A stretch of DNA of 64,000 nucleotides, taken from NCBI GenBank assembly GCA_002483365.1, contig DLHT01000018.1, positions 264,411 to 328,410 on the forward strand, read 5' to 3'. Under the pieces are notes generated by a model. It worked only from the letters and a program-made list of their open reading frames with translations, did no database searches and was not told the DNA's origin. Within the stretch, counting starts at the first letter, position 1. Each line of letters opens with the position of its first letter. Shown one piece after another: positions 53,659 to 62,660 of the stretch. The translations under genes were made by a program, and so were the position numbers. This DNA is from Cellvibrio sp. UBA7661 (GTDB taxonomy: Bacteria > Pseudomonadota > Gammaproteobacteria > Pseudomonadales > Cellvibrionaceae).

Positions 53659-54603
53659 CTAGTTGCTACGGGGTTCTTCTTCACTATCGTTACTTTCGAT
53701 ATCATTCATTGGTACTGATGAGTCCGCATCGGCAATTTTATCAGCATCAACAAACGCTTCCTCACCATCAACAAAGCCGCCCTCGTATAACACAGTTTCT
53801 GTATCTGCAATCTCAGCAGTCACATCCGAATGAACTTCATTTGTTGATGCGTTTTCATCGGGAATGGGTGGATCAGTGTCCTTTTCTCCTAACCCTGCTT
53901 CACCCAGATCCAATACCGGATTCAGCTCATCCAAATCACGGATTTCACTTAAGGATGGCAATTCATCCAAATTTTTTAAATTGAAATAATCCAGGAATTG
54001 ACGCGTCGTCGCAAACAACGATGGGCGACCAGGCACATCGCGGTGCCCTACAACTTTAACCCAATCACGCTCCAACAAGGTTTTCATGATGTGGGAGCTA
54101 ACCGCTACACCACGAATCTCTTCGATATCGCCACGCGTAATAGGCTGGCGATACGCAATCAGCGCCAGAGTCTCTAAAAGTGCGCGTGAATATTTTTGTG
54201 GTTTTTCTTCCCACAAACGATTCACCCAAGGCGCAAGGTTATCCCGAACCTGAAAACGCCAACCAGACGCAACCTCTTTCAATTCAAAACCATGCCCTTC
54301 ACAGCTAGCTTGTATATCGGCTAGTGCAGCGGAAATATCTTCTTTTGTGGGCGCAACATCTTCATCAAATAACTCAAGCAACCGCGCAACTGTCATTGGC
54401 TGACCAGCTGCAAGAATGGCGCCTTCAATAATTTGGCGCAAGAGCGCAGCATCAACCGGCATTTGCGTAACAGGTACAGTGGCTGACTCTTCGAGATCAG
54501 TCTCTTCATACAAATCGCGAGAGTCTTCACCCACGATTGAAGTGTTATCAATATCATCATCCACTAGCGGATGTAGATCATTACTATCAGTTGCGTTCGT
54601 CAT
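53659..54603 (-). CDS. scpB: Segregation and condensation protein B
   Basis: ScpB is the winged-helix kleisin partner of the SMC-ScpAB (condensin-like) complex. The core (about 50-220) shows the usual ScpB pattern, including ALLETLALIAYRQPITRGDIE near 145 and GRPSLFATTRQFLDYFNL near 190. Acidic, probably disordered tails flank the core at both ends. Its ATG overlaps the scpA stop by four bases. No smc gene is in the window. Confidence 0.95.
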   Translation of the reverse strand: MTNATDSNDLHPLVDDDIDNTSIVGEDSRDLYEETDLEESATVPVTQMPVDAALLRQIIEGAILAAGQPMTVARLLELFDEDVAPTKEDISAALADIQASCEGHGFELKEVASGWRFQVRDNLAPWVNRLWEEKPQKYSRALLETLALIAYRQPITRGDIEEIRGVAVSSHIMKTLLERDWVKVVGHRDVPGRPSLFATTRQFLDYFNLKNLDELPSLSEIRDLDELNPVLDLGEAGLGEKDTDPPIPDENASTNEVHSDVTAEIADTETVLYEGGFVDGEEAFVDADKIADADSSVPMNDIESNDSEEEPRSN

Positions 54604-55511
54604 TGTGTTCTGGCTTTAACATGAATAGGTGCAAACGATTCGCTTTGGACAATTTCAACCAGCGATTCCTTAATCAATTCCATCACCGCTAAAAAGGTGA
54701 CGACAACTCCAAGACGTCCCTCTTCTACTCTAAATAGACTGACAAAAGGTACAAAATGTTGGTGTGCCAGTGCGTCAAGTACCTGCGCCATGCGCTCACG
54801 AGTGGAGAGCTTTTCTTTGGAAACATGATGGCTTTCAAACATGTCAGCACGACGCAACACTTCTGAAAGCGCTAGCAACAGTTCCTGCAATTCAACATCA
54901 GGATCAAGCCGCGTCAGACTACGATCTGGACCAGCAGCCGATACAGGGAATACATCTCTTGCAACTCGCGGAATCTGATCCAGATCTACGGCTGCCTGTT
55001 TGAATCGCTCATATTCCTGCAAACGGCGAATCAAAGAAGCACGCGGATCTTCGTCCTCTTCTTGTTCTTCCGACGAACGAGGCAACAACATCCGCGATTT
55101 AATTTCTGCCAACATGGCAGCCATAACAAGATACTCAGCCGCCAATTCGAATTGATGCGACTCCATCAATTCCACATAAGCCATGTACTGGGAAGTAATC
55201 TCCGATACATTAATATCCAGAATATCCAAATTCTGGCGGCGAATAAGATAAAGCAATAAATCCAGCGGACCTTCAAACGCTTCGAGAAATATTTCAAGAG
55301 CATCGGGAGGGATATACAAATCCTGAGGTAACTGGGTGTAGGCTTTGCCTTGAACGATGGCAAAGGGCATCTCACCTTGTTGAGGTTTTACGGTATGAGC
55401 TGACTCCTGATCAACCTGGCCTTCTTTTGACGCATCCACTTGAAGTTCTTGTCCAGCACTGACTGTGGCGGCAAGATCCTCAGTTGCTATGGTTTCAGGG
55501 ATTTCGCTCAC
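54600..55511 (-). CDS. scpA: Segregation and condensation protein A
   Basis: ScpA is the kleisin that bridges SMC heads. The 303-residue protein has a variable N-terminal extension (about 1-65), then FEGPLDLLLYLIRRQNLDILDI (seen in parts, about 84-105), EYLVMAAMLAEIKSRMLLP (about 125-143) and a C-terminal winged helix (VTFLAVMELIKESLVEIVQ, about 270-290). The start is a GTG at 55509-55511 with a weak ribosome site, so the exact start is uncertain. Confidence 0.94.
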   Translation of the reverse strand: MSEIPETIATEDLAATVSAGQELQVDASKEGQVDQESAHTVKPQQGEMPFAIVQGKAYTQLPQDLYIPPDALEIFLEAFEGPLDLLLYLIRRQNLDILDINVSEITSQYMAYVELMESHQFELAAEYLVMAAMLAEIKSRMLLPRSSEEQEEDEDPRASLIRRLQEYERFKQAAVDLDQIPRVARDVFPVSAAGPDRSLTRLDPDVELQELLLALSEVLRRADMFESHHVSKEKLSTRERMAQVLDALAHQHFVPFVSLFRVEEGRLGVVVTFLAVMELIKESLVEIVQSESFAPIHVKARTQ

Positions 55512-55640
55512 TCGTATAACTCGTCGTTAATATAATAATCCGCATTGTTTAGGTGCGATGAAAATAAAGGCGGCATTATAGCCATTTAAGATGGCTGCGG
55601 ACAGCACAGGTTTATTGTGCTAACACCACTTATAAATCAA

Positions 55641-56267
55641 TTAGTTATAATTAAAAGGTGAGAAATCGCCTTTGCCCTGGCGCAATAGCACTGGCGCCTC
55701 CCCAGTCAAATCAATCACTGTGGTCGGCTCCAAACCACAGTATCCACCATCGATCACTAACTCTACAAAGTGCTCCAATGTGTCGCGGATATCGTAGGGG
55801 TCCGTCATGGGTAATTCCTCCCCGGGCAACAATAAACTGCTAGTCATCAATGGCTCACCCAACTCCTCCAGCAACGCCAATGCAACCAGATTGTCTGGAA
55901 CCCGCAATCCTATGGTTTTTCGTTTAGGGTGCATTAATCGACGAGGCACATCAGCAGTAGCCTCCAAGATAAAGGTATACGCGCCTGGCGTATGATTTTT
56001 CAATAGACGAAAAACCTGATTATCCACACGTGCGTAGGCAGCCAATTCGGAAAGGTCGCGGCACATTAATGTAAAATTATGATCCTTATCGAGTTTGCGT
56101 AAACTGCGGATACGCTCCAGAGCGTCTTTATCGCCTATATGACAACCAAGAGCATAAGCAGAGTCAGTGGGATAAACCACCAAGCCGCCTTTGCGAATAA
56201 TATCCGCCGCTTGCACAATCAATCGCCGCTGTGGATTTTCGGGATGGATTTGAAAGAATTGAGCCAT
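55641..56267 (-). CDS. YciO-type Sua5/YrdC family protein
   Basis: A 208-residue Sua5/YciO/YrdC-fold protein of the YciO type. It shows GGLVVYPTDSAYALGCHIG near 28-46 and the phosphate-binding KDHNFTLMCRDLSELAAYA. YrdC paralogues make threonylcarbamoyl-AMP for tRNA t6A37; YciO proteins have weak or uncertain activity in that step. It lies between the PHP phosphoesterase and scpA, the conserved Pseudomonas/Enterobacteria neighbourhood. Confidence 0.92.
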   Translation of the reverse strand: MAQFFQIHPENPQRRLIVQAADIIRKGGLVVYPTDSAYALGCHIGDKDALERIRSLRKLDKDHNFTLMCRDLSELAAYARVDNQVFRLLKNHTPGAYTFILEATADVPRRLMHPKRKTIGLRVPDNLVALALLEELGEPLMTSSLLLPGEELPMTDPYDIRDTLEHFVELVIDGGYCGLEPTTVIDLTGEAPVLLRQGKGDFSPFNYN

Positions 56268-56337
56268 AATAACTCCCCCCTGATTGGTTACCTGTTAATC
56301 GGCGACCGCCATGAATATCTGAAATAATTGCTAACTA

Positions 56338-57174
56338 TCAGGAAGTGTAACCCAATAATTCCCACACAGGTTTTACACCCGCAGGCAAGTTACCAAAACA
56401 ACCCAGCTCCTGCCATTGCTGCCCGGGGAAATGAAAATCCGACCCACAAGAAACGTAGAGTGATCGACTATTAGCAATTTTAACCAAATCTTCTGTCACT
56501 CCAGCTTGCTGTAAACCACTAATTACTTCTATGGCATCACCACCAACTGTCACGAAAGAATCAATCATGGCGCACATTTTGGTTCGGGTTAATTCATATT
56601 TGGCAGGGTGAGCCAAAACAGCAACCCCGCCAGCCGCATGAATCCAATCAATTACTTGACCCATCAATGGCCACTGATATTTCACATCCGCTGGCTTACC
56701 TGCCCCCAGATATTTTTTAAATGCTGCACTCACATTTTTTACCGCACCAATATTGACAAGATGCTGCGCAAAATGTGGACGCCCCAGGACCGCTTTACCT
56801 GCAATTTCTTTTGCACCTTCCAGCGCACAAGGGAAGCCTACTTTGGATAAACGCTCTGCGATAGTCATTGCACGCGTCACACGAGCTAGCGCCTGAAATT
56901 CCACAGCTTCCGCAAGTGCCGTTGATTTAATATCAATCCCCAAACCGACAATATGCGCACCGCCCTTGCCCCACTGGCTGGAAAACTCGATGCCGGTAAT
57001 TAAACCAATACCTGCGCTCAATGCGGCTTTTTGTGCAATCCCAATACCAGCTATGGTATCGTGATCCGTAATTGCCAACATAGATACCCCATGCCCTGCA
57101 GCACGCGCAACTACCTCTTCCGGGCTGAGCGCGCCATCGGAAAAATGGGTATGACAGTGCAGATCAAAAATCAC
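56338..57174 (-). CDS. PHP-domain phosphoesterase (YciV/RNase AM type)
   Basis: A 278-residue PHP-family metal-dependent phosphoesterase. Metal ligands are visible in DLHCHTHFSDGAL (3-15), AITDHDTIAG (about 34-43), GIEFSS near 61, HFAQHL (about 134) and the C-terminal CGSDFHFPG (about 247). E. coli YciV (RNase AM) is a 5'-3' exonuclease that matures rRNA 5' ends and degrades pAp. It forms a group with the YciO-type gene. Confidence 0.92.
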   Translation of the reverse strand: MIFDLHCHTHFSDGALSPEEVVARAAGHGVSMLAITDHDTIAGIGIAQKAALSAGIGLITGIEFSSQWGKGGAHIVGLGIDIKSTALAEAVEFQALARVTRAMTIAERLSKVGFPCALEGAKEIAGKAVLGRPHFAQHLVNIGAVKNVSAAFKKYLGAGKPADVKYQWPLMGQVIDWIHAAGGVAVLAHPAKYELTRTKMCAMIDSFVTVGGDAIEVISGLQQAGVTEDLVKIANSRSLYVSCGSDFHFPGQQWQELGCFGNLPAGVKPVWELLGYTS

Positions 57175-57207
57175 ACAATCTCCTAAAAGACATCACCTGG
57201 ATTGGTT

Positions 57208-57978
57208 ATGACGGACAACAACATCGAAAAGAATGCGAACATGTTAGCTGATAAACCGCAGACGGAACCCACAAATTCTCAACCCAAGCCCAAAAAAGAA
57301 AGTTTTTTGGCCAACTTGTTAATGAACATTGTGATTCCAACACTTATTTTGACCAAGCTTAGTGACGACGAATATCTCGGCGCAGTTTGGGGGTTAGTAA
57401 TTGCTCTGGCTTTCCCTGTCAGTTATGGTCTTCGCGATTTCATTATTACCAAAAAAGTGAACGTCTTTTCAGCCTTGGGAGTTGTAAGCGTACTTCTGAC
57501 AGGGGGATTAACTTTATTGCATCTCCCTCCCAAATATTTCGCTATAAAGGAGGCTGCAATTCCGGGCATTTTATGCCTTGTCACATTGATATCAATAAAA
57601 ACACGGCACCCCTTGGTAAAAATATTTATTTATAACGATAAAGTTTTGAAAATTAATAAAGTCGATACCGCGCTACAAAAATTCGGAACAAAAAAGAATT
57701 TTGAGCGCACACTAAATAATGCATCATTTATGATTGCTGGCTCTTTTTTTCTTTCATCAGTATTGAATTATATTCTGGCGAAAATGATTCTTATCAGCCA
57801 ACCGGGCACAGCAGAGTTCAATGCAGAGCTAGGAAAAATGACCGCACTTAGTTATCCGGTGATCGCACTTCCCATGCTGATCATTATGATGGGCACACTG
57901 TTTTACGTATTTCGAAGCATACGGTTGCTAACACACCTGACACTTGAAGACATTATCAATGACGGTAGCGATACCTGA
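57208..57978 (+). CDS. VC0807-type inner-membrane protein
   Basis: A 256-residue polytopic membrane protein. A hydrophilic Lys/Pro-rich N-terminus (about 1-32) is followed by six to seven hydrophobic segments, with NIVIPTLILTKLSDD and WGLVIALAFPVSYGLRDFI among them. It resembles VC0807-family proteins of unknown function. The gene lies before yciI, where many relatives have the septation protein YciB/IspZ. I chose the ATG at 57208; a TTG two codons earlier is possible and the ribosome site is weak either way. Confidence 0.75.
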   Translation: MTDNNIEKNANMLADKPQTEPTNSQPKPKKESFLANLLMNIVIPTLILTKLSDDEYLGAVWGLVIALAFPVSYGLRDFIITKKVNVFSALGVVSVLLTGGLTLLHLPPKYFAIKEAAIPGILCLVTLISIKTRHPLVKIFIYNDKVLKINKVDTALQKFGTKKNFERTLNNASFMIAGSFFLSSVLNYILAKMILISQPGTAEFNAELGKMTALSYPVIALPMLIIMMGTLFYVFRSIRLLTHLTLEDIINDGSDT

Positions 57979-58024
57979 TTTCTTATCTTTTTTACTCATT
58001 TCATTTTCAAATTCAGGAATACAC

Positions 58025-58324
58025 ATGCTCTACGCAATTATTAGTGAAGATACTCCAAACAGCTTGGAAAAACGTAAAGTCGCAAGACCCGCACATCTTG
58101 CCCGCTTACAGCAATTGAACGATGAAGGAAAGCTGGTATTGGCCGGCCCCTATCCTAACATAGATAACAATGATCCGGGCGATGCAGGCTTCAGTGGAAG
58201 CCTGGTAGTGGCAGAGTTTGATTCATTAAAACAAGCTCAAGCATGGGCAGATAAAGACCCTTATGTTACGGCCGGAATCTATGCAAAAGTTACAGTAAAA
58301 CCATTTAAAAAAGTCTTACCTTAA
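58025..58324 (+). CDS. YciI-family protein
   Basis: A 99-residue YciI/YCII-fold protein. It has the family features MLYAIISEDTPNSLEKR, ARPAHLARLQQL (conserved His) and AGPYPN. The fold is a ferredoxin-like dimer with a His-Asp pair suggestive of enzymatic activity; the substrate is unknown. I chose the ATG at 58025 with AGGA six bases upstream, rather than a longer frame from 57944 that overlaps the previous gene. Confidence 0.9.
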   Translation: MLYAIISEDTPNSLEKRKVARPAHLARLQQLNDEGKLVLAGPYPNIDNNDPGDAGFSGSLVVAEFDSLKQAQAWADKDPYVTAGIYAKVTVKPFKKVLP

Positions 58325-58377
58325 TTTTATTTAAATTTACCTAAAATATATTTTCTTTAATAAGGACCACAACAACT

Positions 58378-59037
58378 GTGAAAAAAATATTTCTTTACGG
58401 TAGTGCTTTATCGTTATTTATGGCTCCTCAATTTTGTACGTCGGCTTTTGCTACGGACAAGTACGTTTCAGATGTCATTTACATTCCAGTCAGAAGTGAC
58501 AAAACACCTCAAGCCAGCATTTTGCAACAAGGCTTGGCCAGTGGCACCAAACTAAATTTTATTCGAGAAGAAACAGGGAGCGATAACAATTTATGGTCCT
58601 TGGTTATTACGCCTGATGGCACCGAAGGCTGGGTTCGCAGCCAAAACATTACTGATAAACCAACAGCCGCAATGCAACTAGCCGCACTTTCCAGCGCCTC
58701 GCGCAACACCCTGGAGTTACAATCGGAAAATACGCAATTAAAAGAACAGATTGAAAAAATCCAACAAGAACATCAACAACTGTTAACCGATACCGAAGAC
58801 ATGCGTCAGGCTGCAAGTACAGCATTAAATTTGGAAGAAGAGCACCAACGAATAGTCAAAGAAAACCAACTACTGCAAACTCATGCTGACATACTGAAGG
58901 CTGAGAATGAAAAATTAAAGAACACAGATCGATTCAACCACTGGGTATATGGTGGCGGATTAGTATTTGGAGGCGTTTTTTTATCGTTTGTCCTGCAAGC
59001 ATTAGGCCGCCGTAAACGCAAATCAGAATGGCGCTAA
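58378..59037 (+). CDS. TIGR04211-type SH3-domain membrane protein
   Basis: A 219-residue protein of the YgiM/TIGR04211 type. A signal peptide or anchor (about 1-26) precedes a bacterial SH3 domain (about 30-90, YIPVRSDKT...GTKLNFI...GTEGWVRSQNI), a coiled coil (about 100-180) and a C-terminal membrane helix followed by GRRKRK. It probably faces the periplasm and may bind cell wall. The start is a GTG at 58378. The next gene begins directly after its stop codon (TAAATG). Confidence 0.88.
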   Translation: MKKIFLYGSALSLFMAPQFCTSAFATDKYVSDVIYIPVRSDKTPQASILQQGLASGTKLNFIREETGSDNNLWSLVITPDGTEGWVRSQNITDKPTAAMQLAALSSASRNTLELQSENTQLKEQIEKIQQEHQQLLTDTEDMRQAASTALNLEEEHQRIVKENQLLQTHADILKAENEKLKNTDRFNHWVYGGGLVFGGVFLSFVLQALGRRKRKSEWR

Positions 59038-59700
59038 ATGAAGATCTTAACTATGACCATGAAACAAACTATTAAATTGCTTACTGCTTTTTGCTTGGCG
59101 CTCATAGCGAGCGTCGCTACAGCACAAAATACATTGGTTGCCATTAAGACTGACTTGGGTGTTTTTGTGATTGAGCTCCAGCCAAAAGCAGCACCGGTCA
59201 CTGTTAAAAATTTTTTAGAGTATGTCGATTCCAAATTTTACGACGGAACTATATTTCATCGCGTCGTACCTGGATTCGTTGTTCAGGGAGGCGGCATGAC
59301 TTTTGATTTTTCCGAAAAGGAAACCCGTGAGCCAATTGCAAATGAATCCATCAATGGATTGAAGAATGACTATAAAAGCGTAGCTATGGCAAGACAACAG
59401 GATCCAGACAGCGCAACTGCCCAGTTCTATGTAAACTTAAACAACAATACCGGATTAAACGCTACCGACACCAAGCCTGGTTATACTGTATTTGGTAAAG
59501 TTGTGTGGGGCATGGAGGTCATCGAAAAAATTGCACAAGAACCTCGCGGGATGTTCAAAGCATTTCCGGAGGCGCCTAATTATGCAGTTCGAATTTTAAG
59601 TGCATCACGTATTAATAGTAGCGACTATAAAACCTTGATTGAAGCGCAGCAATCTCCCAAACAATCCAGCTTCAAAGATGCTGTGGTACCTATTCAATGA
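59038..59700 (+). CDS. Periplasmic peptidyl-prolyl cis-trans isomerase (cyclophilin)
   Basis: A 220-residue exported cyclophilin of the PpiA type. A signal peptide (about 1-29, ending ATAQ) is followed by the catalytic fold with FHRVVPGFVVQGGG (about 80-93) and VAMARQQDPDSATAQFYVN (about 118-136). About 35 residues extend past the core. It is the second cyclophilin gene in the window after the cytoplasmic ppiB at 40863. Its TGA overlaps the pdxJ ATG (ATGA), indicating coupled translation. Confidence 0.93.
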   Translation: MKILTMTMKQTIKLLTAFCLALIASVATAQNTLVAIKTDLGVFVIELQPKAAPVTVKNFLEYVDSKFYDGTIFHRVVPGFVVQGGGMTFDFSEKETREPIANESINGLKNDYKSVAMARQQDPDSATAQFYVNLNNNTGLNATDTKPGYTVFGKVVWGMEVIEKIAQEPRGMFKAFPEAPNYAVRILSASRINSSDYKTLIEAQQSPKQSSFKDAVVPIQ

Positions 59701-60467
59701 GTCATATTAATAAAACAGCTCTCAGTGTCAATTTAAACAAAATTGCATTGATCCGAAATTCTCGTCCGGGAAACTACCCTAATGTAGTTACTCATGGCGA
59801 GGTGTGTATTCAAGCGGGGGCGGATGGGCTTACAGTTCATCCACGACCAGACCAACGTCATATTCGTCCACGTGACGTATATGAGCTAAGCGATCTGGTT
59901 AAATCTTTTCCTGGAATTGAATTTAATATCGAAGGGAACCCATATGCAGAATCTGTAGCTGATTTTCCTGGATTCCTTAAACTGGTTCATGATGTTCGCC
60001 CCCATCAATGTACGTTGGTGCCAGATTCAAATGAGCAACTAACCTCAGACCACGGATTTAATCTTCATGTTGCGGGAAAAAAACTGCAACCTCTCATCCA
60101 TGAGCTGCATGATATTGGTGTACGAGTCAGTTTATTCATGGATCCAGATCCTGAGCAAATCAGCCTTGCAAAAGAGTTGGGCGCAGATCGCATAGAGCTT
60201 TACACTGGCCCTTATGCAGAGGCCTATAAAAATAATGATGATAGTTTTAATGCGCTATTCCAAACTTATATGACAGCCGCTCTTCATGCCCAGGAAATTG
60301 GTATAGGCCTGAATGCAGGCCATGATTTAAATTTAGAAAATCTAGCCCATTTTCGTAAAGTCCCTCAGTTGCTCGAGGTTTCCATTGGGCACGCCCTTAC
60401 TGTAGATGCCATTGCCATGGGACTACCAAAAGCAGTGCGCACTTACAAAACCATCTGCCTTGCCTAA
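59697..60467 (+). CDS. pdxJ: Pyridoxine 5'-phosphate synthase, Bacteroidetes-type
   Basis: PdxJ makes pyridoxine 5'-phosphate from 1-deoxyxylulose 5-phosphate and 3-amino-2-oxopropyl phosphate. The 256-residue TIM barrel has SVNLNKIALIRNSR at 10-23, VHPRPDQRHIRPRDVY (about 44-59), FNIEGNP near 78 and LNAGHDLN near 203. The NLNK sequence replaces the NIDH of the E. coli enzyme, and HPRPDxRHIR...FNIEG matches Bacteroidetes-type PdxJ as I recall it. Key H/R/E residues remain. It overlaps the cyclophilin stop by four bases and is not in the usual recO-pdxJ context. Confidence 0.88.
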   Translation: MSHINKTALSVNLNKIALIRNSRPGNYPNVVTHGEVCIQAGADGLTVHPRPDQRHIRPRDVYELSDLVKSFPGIEFNIEGNPYAESVADFPGFLKLVHDVRPHQCTLVPDSNEQLTSDHGFNLHVAGKKLQPLIHELHDIGVRVSLFMDPDPEQISLAKELGADRIELYTGPYAEAYKNNDDSFNALFQTYMTAALHAQEIGIGLNAGHDLNLENLAHFRKVPQLLEVSIGHALTVDAIAMGLPKAVRTYKTICLA

Positions 60468-60495
60468 CCCTCCTTATTTTCTTCAAGTATTCACC

Positions 60496-61272
60496 ATGAA
60501 TAAAACCCGCGAAGACAGCTCAGAGTATTTAGAAAAAAAACGATTTTTCGATTCCTTGATGACCATCTATGGAAGAAAAACAATTCTTGAAGCATTACAG
60601 GATAGCTCTACTGCCGTATATCGATTACATTTAGCCAAGAGCAATAAAGCAGCATCTATTCTTGATGAAATAATAATGCTCGCAAAAAACAAAGGTGCAG
60701 AAATTATTTTTCACGATCGCCAAGCTTTGTCGCGCATTTCCAAGAATGCCAGTCAAGATCAGGGCGTGGCCGCAGATTTACAATTACGCGGGTACAGACT
60801 TTACGATGAATTCTTAAGGAGTAATCACTCGCAAAAAAACTACACCTTGCTTGCACTTGATGGAGTGCAAAACCCCCAAAATCTCGGAATGATTATCCGT
60901 TCAGCTTGCGCTGGAAACATAGATGGAATTTTATTGCCACAAAAAGGCAATGCGCAAATTGATCCTCTCGTTATAAAGGCAAGTGCTGGCACTGTATTTC
61001 GCGCACCACTCTTGCGCTGCAAGGATTTGGAACACGCACTATTAGATTTTAAAAAGCATGGCGCGCTTATTTGTGCCCTCTCCTCACATGCAAAGAAAGA
61101 GCTAAAGCAGTTCTCTCCAAATGCTCCATGTATCTATGTGCTTGGGAATGAATCAGAAGGTGTCTCTTCAGAAATATTTAACTTATGCAATGAAAAAATT
61201 TGCATCCCCATGAATAATGGCGTTGAATCCTTAAATGTCGCAGTAACCGCCGCGTTAATTGCATTTAAATAA
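60496..61272 (+). CDS. TrmH-family RNA methyltransferase
   Basis: A 258-residue SpoU/TrmH-type 2'-O-methyltransferase. A small N-terminal substrate-binding domain (about 15-85, FFDSLMTIYGRKTILEAL) precedes the knotted SPOUT domain with LALDGVQNPQNLGMIIRSA (about 117-135), VLGNESEGVS (about 215) and IPMNNGVESLNVAVTAAL (about 235-252). The target RNA is uncertain: 23S G2251 (RlmB) has the closest motif layout. I chose the ATG at 60496; an earlier ATG at 60406 overlaps pdxJ. Confidence 0.9.
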   Translation: MNKTREDSSEYLEKKRFFDSLMTIYGRKTILEALQDSSTAVYRLHLAKSNKAASILDEIIMLAKNKGAEIIFHDRQALSRISKNASQDQGVAADLQLRGYRLYDEFLRSNHSQKNYTLLALDGVQNPQNLGMIIRSACAGNIDGILLPQKGNAQIDPLVIKASAGTVFRAPLLRCKDLEHALLDFKKHGALICALSSHAKKELKQFSPNAPCIYVLGNESEGVSSEIFNLCNEKICIPMNNGVESLNVAVTAALIAFK

Positions 61273-61292
61273 TATGTAACACCACTCAGACT

Positions 61293-61333
61293 CCCATAAA
61301 AAAAGAGGAGCTATGCTCCTCTTTTTTTATGGG
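61293..61333. terminator. Bidirectional terminator between trmH-type gene and amt
   Basis: A perfect 19-bp stem CCCATAAAAAAAGAGGAGC / GCTCCTCTTTTTTTATGGG with a TAT loop lies between convergent genes. T runs occur within both arms. Confidence 0.92.
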
Positions 61334-61346
61334 ATCAGTTTTTCGC

Positions 61347-62660
61347 TTACAGCTTATAACCATCCTCTTCGTGCAAACTAAGATCAAGACCTATAGTTTC
61401 TTCCTCTTTAGTTACACGCAATCCAGATGTAAGTACACCAGTTAATTTGAGCAAAATGTATGTCACCACTGCAGTATAAACAAAAGTTACCGCTACCCCC
61501 AGAAACTGCACACCAAGCTGTTCGCCCATTGAGTTTATACCAGTTGCAAAACCTTGTCCGCTGAATACACCAAGCTCTGTTGATGCAAACACACCAGCAA
61601 GGATAGTCCCCAAAACCCCTCCTATTCCGTGCACAGGAAACACATCCAACGAGTCATCAATTTTCCATGCACGTTTAACCAACTGGGTCATCACAAAACA
61701 AATAATGCCGGCGGCCAAACCAATTATTAACGCACCACCCGGACCAACATAACCAGAAGCGGGAGTAATTGTCCCTAAGCCTGCAACCATACCCGTAACA
61801 ATACCCAAAACGCTTGGCTTCCTAAAACGCATCCATTCAATAGTCATCCACGCCAAAGCTCCAGCAGCAGCAGAAATATGTGTCACAAGCATAGCCATAG
61901 CTGCATTACCGTTAGCAGCCAACGCGCTACCCGCATTGAATCCAAACCAACCCACCCAGAGCATACCGGCACCAGTTACCGTCATAGTCATATTATGTGG
62001 TGGCATTGCTGTTGTCGGGAACCCACTACGTTTGCCAAGCACAATCGCTGCAACCAACGCAGCCACACCCGCCGTAATATGCACCACAGTACCACCAGCA
62101 AAATCGAGCAAGCCTTTTGCAAACAACCAGCCAGATCCAGCCCAGACCCAATGACACACAGGGATATAAACAGCAAACAACCAGAGCGCCGAAAAAATCA
62201 GCATGGATGAAAATTTCATGCGTTCCGCAAAAGCCCCAATAATCAATGCGGGGGTAATAATGGCAAACGTCATTTGATACATAGCGTGCAGACTTAAAGG
62301 AATATCCCCTGCAAGAGCGTCTTCAGAGATACTTGCCATAAAGACCATACTGAAGTCACCGATCCATGCATTACCTGCGCCAAAGGCCAAACTATATCCA
62401 GCGATGAGCCAAAGCAACGAAACCAAACAAGCAATTGCGAAGCACTGCATCAACACAGAAAGAATATTCTTTACACGAACCAAACCACCATAAAAAAGCG
62501 CCAAACCTGGCAGAGTCATGAATAATACAAGAGCCGTAGAAGTTAATATCCAAGCGGTATTAGCACCATTAAGTGAGGCTTCTTGGGCAAAAACACTCTG
62601 GGCCGAGATCGACAGTATTGCGCCGAATAACATTTGAGTGGGAAAATTCATCGTCTTCAT
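61347..62660 (-). CDS. amt: Ammonium transporter
   Basis: A 437-residue AmtB/Rh-family ammonium channel. A signal peptide-like N-terminus (about 1-25) is followed by eleven membrane segments. The twin pore histidines are visible in GGTVVHITAG (about 190) and DVFPVHGIGGVLGT (about 340), with the family signature DFAGG before the first. No glnK lies next to it in the window, unlike the usual glnK-amtB pair. No sigma-54 promoter was found upstream; an 18-base inverted repeat is present. Confidence 0.95.
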   Translation of the reverse strand: MKTMNFPTQMLFGAILSISAQSVFAQEASLNGANTAWILTSTALVLFMTLPGLALFYGGLVRVKNILSVLMQCFAIACLVSLLWLIAGYSLAFGAGNAWIGDFSMVFMASISEDALAGDIPLSLHAMYQMTFAIITPALIIGAFAERMKFSSMLIFSALWLFAVYIPVCHWVWAGSGWLFAKGLLDFAGGTVVHITAGVAALVAAIVLGKRSGFPTTAMPPHNMTMTVTGAGMLWVGWFGFNAGSALAANGNAAMAMLVTHISAAAGALAWMTIEWMRFRKPSVLGIVTGMVAGLGTITPASGYVGPGGALIIGLAAGIICFVMTQLVKRAWKIDDSLDVFPVHGIGGVLGTILAGVFASTELGVFSGQGFATGINSMGEQLGVQFLGVAVTFVYTAVVTYILLKLTGVLTSGLRVTKEEETIGLDLSLHEEDGYKL

